A DNA stretch of 64,000 nt from contig NC_003280.10 of assembly GCF_000002985.6 (NCBI RefSeq), forward strand, positions 5,576,501 through 5,640,500. The letters run 5' to 3'. Below the pieces are notes generated by a model. It searched no databases, was not told the DNA's origin, and saw only the letters and a list, made by a program, of their open reading frames with translations. The position numbers and the translations under genes are program-made. Positions 49,961 to 58,027 of the stretch are shown piece after piece; the stretch's first letter is position 1; every line of letters begins with the position of its first letter. This stretch comes from Caenorhabditis elegans (Eukaryota; Nematoda; Chromadorea; Rhabditida; Rhabditidae).

Positions 49961-50763
49961 AATAATTGGCGATCAAGACATAGATTTTTCCAATTTTTGG
50001 CCGCTCCCACCATTTTAACAGCTTGCCGGACTTTCTGAAAATTTATAATCAGTTATTGAATTCAGTTCCATACAAACCTTTTTATCCCTTTTACTTCCGT
50101 TCAAACTATGCCCGACGCGTTTCGCGACTGTGTGCAAACGACTGATGTCGTGACGCTCCGGATCGGCTGTAAATATAATTAACTTGAGTTTCCATCTACA
50201 TTAAAAATGAACTAACCTCCACACCAACTTTTCGAAAAGTCAATCAATTGCGGGATAATGCCAAATGTTTGAATCGTAATTGTTTTGCCATCAATGTTGT
50301 ATTCGATCCATCGTTTGGTTGTTGGAGCAATTAAAATATTCATCATATAGATGTCACCATGAACAAATTTCATCTTGTCGTTGGCAATCCTCATAGCCAG
50401 AACCAATTGAGCCATAATTGTGATACACCGTCTGTAGTCGCTGGTTCTCCAATCGGCCAAAACTGTTCCACCATAACCCATAAAAATCGCAAGATGGTTG
50501 ACACATTCGGAATTCCGCATCATTTTAGCTGGAAGGTCGCTTATGACGATTGATCCGTGATATGGCAGAAAATTATGGCAACTTTTTGACAATTTGCCAA
50601 TCTTCTGCGTGATCAAAAGTTCGTCGTGGAGTACCGAAATCGACTGTGGGTGAATACCTGTCACCTTCATAACAACCTCCTTGTCTTCCCACACCACCAA
50701 ATAGGCTGTTCCACTGGCTCCATACCCTAAGAACTTCTTGATTTCACTTTTGCACTTTTGCAT
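49933..50763 (-). CDS. Haspin-like protein kinase domain (divergent)
   Basis: Three exons: 50763-50217, 50166-50078 and 50034-49933 (245 residues from ATG 50763). Kinase features: glycine loop FLGYGASGTAYLV, VAIK-like Lys in EVVMKV, catalytic loop FVHGDIYMMNIL (His-Gly-Asp where canonical kinases have His-Arg-Asp), and a haspin-type segment IDGKTITI...PQLIDFSKSW in place of DFG. The last matches the haspin DGK..TI....IIDYTLSR layout. Nematodes carry many haspin-related genes, and I recall F59E12.6 among them. The ATG lies 20 bp inside the 3' end of the upstream USP coding sequence in another frame. It may therefore be part of the same transcript or a fusion by splicing. The catalytic Lys and Asp are present, so activity is possible. 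Confidence 0.65.
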
Positions 50764-52944
50764 CACTCCAAGGCACGATAGTTTTGGCCTCCGTTTTACG
50801 GATCAGTTTCCGTTTCTTGAAGAATCCTCCTAAAAATCGCCGACGTCGGAACCGTTGGAAGCGTGGCAAGGAGTGCGTGGAGATGGTATCATTTTCGTTT
50901 CCCACTACATCACACTTGGGAGGGCATCCGATGCCGAAATTGGGATCCAAAGCAAAATCATCAATGACAGGTTCTTCCATAATCGATACAGCAGGTGTAG
51001 ATTGCGGATTACGTCGAATTACCATCATGTCATCAGACATATCGTCATAGTCTCCGTCCATTTTGGCGTAAACCAATAAGCACGCTGAAGCCGTCTTACT
51101 GGATCCTGTTCCAAATGATTGAGCCGCAACATCCTCCCATCGAACATTGGATACCCTATCATCATCAAATTTTGACCACCGACTGCTTTCATTTTCTGAA
51201 AATTTTTGTGTAAAGCGTTATTTAATTTAGAATGAGTTTCAGTTGAAAACTATCAATTTTTGGCAATATTAGATGAAACGTTTTCTAAAATATTATGAAA
51301 ATTAGAGGTGGGCGGCAAACGATTTTTTCCGGCAAATCGGCAAATTGCCGGAATTGAAATTTCCAACAAATCGGCAAATTGCCGGAATTGAAATTTCCAG
51401 CAAATCGGCAAATTGCCGGAATTGAAATTTGCGGCAAATCGGCAAATTTCCGGAATTGAAATTTCCGGCAAATCGGCAAAATCTCGGAATAGAAAATTCC
51501 GGCAAATCGGCAAAATCTGGGAATTGAAATTTCCGGCAAATCGGCAAAATCTGGGAATTGAAATTTCCGGCAAATCGGCAAATTGCCGGAATTGAAATTT
51601 CCGGCAAATCGACAAATTGCCGGAATTGAAATTTCCGGCAAATCGACAAATTGCCGGAATTGAAACGTGCCTTAGTTTACTTACGAAGAACAAAACTGTA
51701 GAAGTGGCCTTCTTTAGCTGAGGAACCAACATGAACGATGAGTCCAGTCAACTTGTAATAACAACTTGAATTGGCATTTGGTTGGGTTGGAAACTTTTTG
51801 GTTCGAAACTTTTGGAAACTTTGGTTGGAAACTTTTTGGTTCGAAACTTTTGGAAACTTTGGTTGGAAACTTTTGGGGAATTCCATCCTCTCGTTCGATT
51901 TGGTTCTGTCTTCCATTGCTCGATCAAATTGCACGAACACCATATCAACTGAATTCGACGTGAAATGCTCAAAAAAATGTTCCACTGAAGCACGAAAATT
52001 TCCAACTTGAGCATTCACAGTCACTCCTAACGAGTCATTGTGTCTGAATGAAGGGAAGATGCGATCGAACATCTTCTTTTGATTGATATACAACTGTCTT
52101 TCCTCTTCACTGTGATTGTTCTCGTGATTCACATGATAATCCATTGCATCATCTATAGCAATTTCCAACCATTGACTAATAGTTGTGAATAGTTCACAAA
52201 CATCTTGCTGGTGGTCGATGATTGGAGAGGCGGACATTTTTTCCAGAACCTGTAAATATAGTTGAATTATTTAAAAACCACAGAAACTCAGTTTTTGTAG
52301 TAGAAAAAACAATTACTCACCTGTAACAACGCAATAACCTCAATTGGTCTTGAAGTTGACCTCGCAGATTTCAGTTCGCGGAATGTTCCAACTATGGTGT
52401 ATAGAAGCTCAGCATGCTTCAGATTCTTCTTGTTGTATTGAAGTGCGTAGTTAAGATATTCCATTGAAGTGAAATTTAGCAACACCGATTCAAGTTGAGG
52501 TACACGGATCAATAGTTGCACAATGCAGGATAACCAACATGACGAACTGCTATTGAATATCCCGACAGAAGACTCAGATTGAGCCAAAGTGTCAGACTCA
52601 GGACTCATCGATACACTCGGAGACACTATGACAGCACGTTCGTTCCATTTAACATTGAGCATATCCAACAAAAATTGTCTCCGTGTTGGTTGATGATTGA
52701 ACAGGTTCTAAAAAATAATATAGAAAAACGGTCTCTTAATTTCAAAAAAACTAAATCAAATAATGTGATAGACTCTCTCAATTGAAATAGATAAAATTGA
52801 GAGAGACCGTGGCTATTACATTTGTAAATTAATTTTCTTAAACTCTACTTCTATCTCCAGTGAGCCATACTCGTGAATTGATCGCATTGAATTCTTCTCT
52901 TCAATATCACCTTGTCCAATAATTACATCGTCTCGTGAGCACAT
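50744..52944 (-). CDS. Ubiquitin-specific protease (USP/UCH family)
   Basis: Exons: 52944-52849 (least certain), 52707-52321, 52249-51685 and 51195-50744, giving 499 residues in phase. The Cys box is GIFNSSSSCWLSCIVQLL (nucleophile about Cys89; the usual Asn/Gly pair is degenerate). The His box is KLTGLIVHVGSSAKEGHFYS (about residue 343). The downstream SRWSKFDDDRV, WEDVAAQSFGTGSSKTASA and LLVYAK are diagnostic of USP C-termini. It would remove ubiquitin from substrates. Exon 3 contains a 38-bp coding minisatellite just before the His box, giving Lys/Phe/Gln-rich repeats. Intron 3 holds a 34-bp minisatellite. The exon-1 donor (GTAGAG) is weak, so the start may differ. It lies between two npl-4 copies and runs into the haspin-like kinase. 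Confidence 0.75.
51328..51665. repeat. 34-bp minisatellite in USP intron
   Basis: About ten tandem copies of a 34-bp unit built on CAAATCGGCAAATTGCCGGA and ATTGAAATTTC. The first and last copies match the consensus best; the middle ones have AATCTCGG or AATCTGGG variants. It sits entirely in the 51684-51196 intron, so the long open frames here on both strands are by-products of the repeat. Confidence 0.9.
51787..51877. repeat. 38-bp minisatellite inside USP exon 3
   Basis: About 2.4 copies of a 38-bp unit (TTGGAAACTTTTTGGTTCGA plus AACTTTTGGAAACTTTGG) within coding sequence. The period is not a multiple of three, so successive units are read in different frames, producing a Lys/Phe/Ser/Gln-rich insert. 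Confidence 0.85.
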
Positions 52945-53525
52945 CTTCTATTAAACAAAATTAGCACTAGGCTAGTTCTCTTCTAAAGTGAGAAATGAGA
53001 AGAAATGTGAGTTGTAGAGACGTGTATAATAAAATCCATAAAAATTAAAAATATTGTGAGTTCTTCTGAGATTACGTGAAGGCCGAATAAGAGGTGACGG
53101 TGATAATCACAAGAATTTAAAAATAATTTTTCCATAGAACGAATATATAATTGCGTAAATGGTCGTGGTTGCTCAGAATCTCGAGAGACTGTGGCAAATT
53201 GTCGAAGTTTTGGCATTTTGCCAAAATTTGGTAAATTGCCAAATCATCGAAAATGTATATTTTCAAAGTGATTTCGAGCAGTTTTGGAAACTTTTACTAT
53301 AATATTTGAGCACTTGAGAAACCGATTTCAACTATTTCCATACCGTGGAAAAATTATGTTTTAAGTTTTGGCATTCTGCCAAAGTTTTGACATTTTGCCA
53401 AAATTTGGTAAATTGCCAATTAGTTCAAGGTGTGTACTTTTAAAGTGATTTTGAACAGTTTTGGAAACTATTACTGTGATATTTTAGCACTTTAGGAACT
53501 GATTTTAACTATTTCAATACTGTAT
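52945..53525. other. Spacer with a tandem 177-bp repeat
   Basis: 53199-53346 and 53376-53523 are two diverged copies of one unit, each with CATTTTGCCAAAATTTGGTA and CAGTTTTGGAAAC. Unit spacing is 177 bp. The right end of the second copy touches the start of the duplicated block at 53526. The minus-strand frame at 52983-53216 is unsupported. No gene is called. Confidence 0.6.
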
Positions 53526-54443
53526 AATAATTCTTTCGACAACATTCTCATCGGGCCACATGCGATCACGGAAGAATCTGAAATTAAAAGATAAATAGAA
53601 AACAATTTGAGATTATTAAATATTACCTCTCGGTGAGATCTGGAAAAGCTTGATCGTAGAGAGTCAAAATTTCCGGCACATTTTGTTCGTCAACCATGCG
53701 GGAAAAGTAGACCAGGTAGTCGGCGACCTCATTTGGAACTCCATCCTCATCGGCTGAAGCTGTTAAAAATTAAGAAATGAGATAAGTTTGTGTTGTTAAC
53801 AAGCACCTAAATAACTACCATAAATATGTTTATAGAATTACTCTATTGATTGATTATCAATTTTTCTTTTGAAAAGATTTCACAATGCACGATCATTGAT
53901 CCTCTGATACTCAACTTCTCTCTCGGGCTTTTAAATGATTAACTTCTTATGAACTCTTATGAACACCTTTTCATTTATTATTTCTTTCAAATGAATAAAG
54001 CTGTGATTCATTTAATCTGAGATTTGAGGATATTCGACACCGAAAAACACTGAAAATGACAAAAGTAGTCATTTTCATATACAATGAGGGAGTTCTGAGA
54101 ATTGGCATTGATTCTTCACTGTAACAGTATTTGGAAAATTTGGTTTTTCTGAATTTTATGTATTTTGCTCATGGAATGTTAATCTGCAGTTTTTATGCAA
54201 AATTATTTCAGACCAAATTCTCCAAATGTCTGTTTGCCGAATTAAAATAAATCGGTTAATCAAAAAAGGACCGAGTCTTCAGTCTTTTCGAACTGTTTCA
54301 AATTTTAACATTTTTCAACTCATTTTACTCTTATTCATCAATTCTGAAAAATAGCATTCTGTGAACTTACAAGAAAAGGTGTTGGTGCGACGACGATCAG
54401 AGTGATCTTCAGTGGATAAATCGAATTCCACGCGTCGAGACAT
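53526..54443 (-). pseudogene. Truncated eif-3.L copy (exons 1, 2 and part of 3)
   Basis: Exon 1 (54443-54371), exon 2 (53759-53627) and the first 52 bp of exon 3 (53577-53526) of eif-3.L are copied with intact splice sites and start codon. The copy breaks after the codons for VVERII. Reading continues into unrelated sequence and stops after a few codons (TGA near 53517). The product would be about 90 residues with no PCI domain. Its promoter copy is intact, so transcription is possible. Confidence 0.9.
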
Positions 54444-54858
54444 TACTGAAAGAAGGTTTTTATATTGATATTATTTAAATGTCAAACTAAATTCGAAAAG
54501 GTACGCTAAAATTAAGAGAAAACATTTTTTTAATTGTAAAATTTGATGAAAGGAATTGGAAAATGTGATGGAAAAAAGAAAATTGCAAGCGTTGCATGGG
54601 ATTTCGCAAGAGTGCCGCACGGTTTTTTGTGTACGCATTTGCTCGTCATTCATGTTGTCTAGGCAGTTTTGATGACATTTTTTATTCTAAAAACAAAATG
54701 TTTTATTTCATTTGCTGTTTAATGTTTGAATATGTATGGAAACTAATTTGATACCCTTTCCGCTGCATTATTTTTGCAAAATCTCAAAATTATATATCTT
54801 CAATTCACTACCTAGAAGGCATATCTTCCTGCATTTAAAAATCTATTTTATTTCAGAT
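54444..54858. promoter_or_regulatory. Divergent promoter, right copy
   Basis: Duplicate of 45982-46396. On the right side it drives npl-4 (right copy); on the left it faces the truncated eif-3.L remnant. Confidence 0.55.
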
Positions 54859-56698
54859 ATGGTACTTGAAGTCCCTCAAACTGAGCGTGTCAACGACGTT
54901 GATGTTTTTTTAAGCACGCAAGATGGTCAAATTCAGCGTCCAAAAGGGCCCAACTGTCGGCATCCTGTACGTCAAAAGTGCACTAATTGTTTGCCTGTTG
55001 ATGTAAGTGATATTTTCTGTTGTTTTCATAGAAACTAATATCAATATTTACAGCCATTCGATGAAGAATATTTGAAAGAAAAAGATATCAAGCATATGAG
55101 CTTCCATGCACATGTTCGCAAGCTCCTTGGATCCCAGGGGAAGGGCACGACTCTCAAAAAACCGCTGGAAAACTTTCGATGTTCATTAAAACCCAACTGT
55201 GATGCTCACAAGCCGTTCCCGAAAGGAATTTGCACTAAATGCAAACCACAGGTTGTAACATTGAATCGTCAAAAGTTTCGTCATGTTGATAACATTCAAA
55301 TTGAAAATCAAGAGCTTGTAAATCAGTTTTTGGATTATTGGAGACTATCGGGCCATCAGCGTGTTGGATTTTTAATTGGACAGTATCAGCCTCACCTTGA
55401 AGTTCCACTAGGAATCAAGGTAAGTTCAGTACTTCATCACTCATTTCTTGAGACGAGTTATTTCATTGCTCATACTTTCAGGCTACAGTGGCTGCAATTT
55501 ATGAACCTCCACAACACTGCCGTGAAGATGGAATTGAGTTTTTGGAGGATAAAAATCAAAAAACTATTGACAATTTGCTGGAAATGCTTGGCTTGCAACG
55601 TGTTGGATGGATCTTCACAGATTGTTGGACAGCTAATAGTGCTGAAGGAACTGTACATTATACACGGCACAAGGTGAGAACAATCTCGAAGAGAAGCCCA
55701 AAAAACGAATAATTTTTCAGGATTCCTTCTTCCTATCAGCTGAGGAATGCATCACCGCAGCAATGCTTCAAAATCAACATCCAAACATCACAGAGTACTC
55801 GATGGATCGTCACTATGGATCCAAATTTGTGACCGTTGTTGCATCTGGTGATGAATCGATGCATGTTAATTTCCACGGATATCAAGTTTCAAATCAATGT
55901 GCGGCCATGGTTGAAGCTGATATTCTCTGTCCAACACTGTACACTCCTGAATTGGCTTATGTTCGAGAGACACCATTATCCGAAGAACATTATATAACTG
56001 ATGTTCAATTTTCGATGAAAAATGAATACGGAGCCGAGGTTATGAAAAACGGACGACCACTTCCAGTTGAATATTTGCTGGTGGATGTTCCTGCTGGAAT
56101 GCCAAAAGAGCCTCACTACACGTTCCACGTTGGCACATCTAATAAATCGAAGAGTGCCAAATTTAATGTTGAAAATCGACAAGCAATTGGACAACTTCAA
56201 GGAGGTGCAAATTTGATTCAATATTCATCCGAATTCTCTAAAAATCAATTTTTGGAACAGGCTACAAACTTCCACTTTTTGCTCTATTTAGTAACCAATG
56301 ACCAAGTGCAGATTTCTGATGAATGGATGAAACGATTGTGTGATGCAGTTAAAGCTCAGGACAGAGGAACTGCAATGGAATGGGCTCAGGAATGTGAAGA
56401 TTGGCATCAGTTGATGGCTTTAGCGCATGCTAATGGAGGAAGCGGCAATGACGGTAAGCTATTATTTTAGTGTGATTAACAACAATTTTGAAAATGATTG
56501 CTTCTCCGATTTTACAAAGAATATTTTAATCGATTTCTCATAGTTTCAGATATTCCTGTCATTCCAAATGGTGATCCTTTCTCCGGATCAAGCAGTGGTG
56601 GATCAGGAGGAGCTGTGTGGAACTGTGGACACTGTACATTCCAAAATGAAGCAGCAAGACAGGATTGCTCGATGTGTGGATTGCCAGCTGCCGATTAA
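54859..56698 (+). CDS. npl-4.1: NPL4 homologue, right copy (probably NPL-4.1)
   Basis: Five exons: 54859-55002, 55054-55419, 55482-55673, 55721-56453 and 56550-56698, giving 527 residues. Domains are as in the left copy: zf-NPL4, NPL4/MPN-like core and C-terminal NZF finger ([21 protein letters not shown]). Leu replaces Ile at position 3 and Lys replaces Thr at 408. Exon 5 differs by six bases in 149, with three residue changes (Gly for Arg, Asn for Ser, Ala for Gly). Intron 4 is 96 bp against 77 bp in the left copy. Its 3' UTR lacks about 80 bp present in the left copy. It should be a fully functional UFD1 partner for CDC-48. Name assignment between copies is from memory. Confidence 0.9.
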
Positions 56699-56879
56699 AA
56701 ATTCATTTTTCTGCTTTTCTACTAGTGTATTTCTACTGGTATGCTCTGTAAAGTCACCCACAAATGAATTCTTTTCTCCATATTTTTCATGAAGACAAAT
56801 TAAGAATTAATTCTAAAACAAAAGCAAAGCTTCAGGAGAAATTGAAAAAACGTTAAATACAATTTATGAAATGTTTTCC

Positions 56880-57000
56880 ATTCGTAGAAAGCTATCCATT
56901 TTCCATTTTCAATCTTTTTGAATTATCCAGTCTCGTTCGAAGTGCGCATTCAAAATTGTGACGTCTGGCCAACTCACCAGAGATCAGAAAGTATGATTTT
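56880..57000 (-). pseudogene. Decayed 3' exon of the 58 kb channel gene
   Basis: Aligns with 58020-58130 (last exon and intron acceptor of the channel). Shared strings are GAAAGCTATCCATTTTCCAT, TTTTTGAATTATCCAGTCTC and AATTGTGACGT. Several substitutions and small indels are present, and no upstream exon follows, so it cannot be functional. It sits directly behind the npl-4.1 3' UTR, copying the order seen at 57.7-58.1 kb. Confidence 0.8.
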
Positions 57001-57683
57001 GTTTCAAACTTTGAAGTTTTGTATTCTTTATTTTTAAAAACAAAATTTCAAAAGACAAATCTGAACAATTTTTTCTAGAAAGTTGAATTCATTAAAAGTG
57101 CAAAGAACAGAGTGGGCGTGGCCAAACGAGACTCCGAATTCCGCTTAGCAGTTTGCAGTGTGATTTCAGTTTCGATCGAAGTTTTGCAGCTTTTTATTCT
57201 GAAAATGGATTTTTCTTAAATAAGTGAATTAGTAAATCCAAATTATCCGAAAAATAACGATATTTGTATTCGAACAATATAAGAATTCGAACAAACGATA
57301 GTGCTATAGTTTTTTTTTCAAAAATGGTAAAAACTCGGTAAATGTCTCTCAATAAATGTTTTTACTGTCGATAAAATGTTTTTGAAACGTGTTATTATGA
57401 TGTTTGTTCACTTTTGCATATATGCCTATAGGAGTGGTTTTTAACCATTCCGGCGCTACTCAACCTTTAATATTATGAATACGAAAGCTGTTTTTCAGTT
57501 TGTTCTTGATCTGATCAATACGGAAATTTTTAGTTTAAAAGTTCCAAAATTTGGAGAATTGGGCTTTTCGAAAAACTTAGAGATCCTTGCTAAAATAGTT
57601 AAAACTTGAAATTAAAATATAAACACATAGAAAATACTGTTTTCCCGGTCTACTTCCAAAAGTATTATTGGGAAAACTGAGTA

Positions 57684-57985
57684 TTGCTCGTCAGGAGGAG
57701 CTGCATTCCAAAATGAAGCAGAAAGACAAGATTACTCGATGTGTGGATTGGCAGCTGCCGATTAAAAACTATCATCTCAAAAAGTGTATTTATTGAATGT
57801 GATTATTCTACTTGGTTTCTGTAAATTTCTATTCATTTTCCCGCTTTTCTACTAGTGTATTTCTGCTGGTATGCTTTGTAAAGTCACCCACAAATGAATT
57901 CTTTTCTCCATATTTTTCATGAAAACAAATTAAGAATTAATTCTAAAACAAAAGCAAAGCTTTAGGAGAAATTGAAAAAAATTGA
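57684..57985 (+). pseudogene. Decayed third npl-4 3' end
   Basis: Matches the end of npl-4 exon 5 and the following 3' UTR (compare 48105-48430): GGAGGAGCTGCATTCCAAAA, GATGTGTGGATTGGCAGCTG, then CTATCATCTCAAAAAGTGTA. The 22 bp that encode the first Cys pair of the NZF finger are deleted, and a Cys codon of the second pair is changed (GATTACTCG for GATTGCTCG). No upstream npl-4 sequence remains. The 3' UTR part is better preserved and resembles the left copy more than the right. Confidence 0.85.
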
Positions 57986-58027
57986 AAAAAAAAACAATTT
58001 AAAAAACCGTTTTTCATTTGTAGAAAG

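Larger units (their letters stand above)
53526..56474. repeat. Segmental duplication, right copy
   Basis: Near-identical to 45064-48012. Identity begins at 53526 within a truncated eif-3.L exon 3 and stops at 56474, 21 bp into npl-4 intron 4. Only two amino-acid changes occur across npl-4 exons 1-4. Confidence 0.95.
56699..58027. other. npl-4.1 3' UTR with decayed duplicate fragments
   Basis: Holds the right npl-4 3' UTR (56699-56860), a decayed channel 3' exon (56880-57000), about 680 bp of AT-rich sequence without clear partners, and a decayed npl-4 3' end (57684-57985). The fragments are annotated separately. Confidence 0.6.

Noticed and set aside
51253-51732. Long overlapping open frames on both strands (up to 159 residues) with repeating FCRFAGNFNS-like peptides
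   Set aside because: They are produced by the 34-bp minisatellite, which lies in an intron of the USP gene; no start, splice or domain support.
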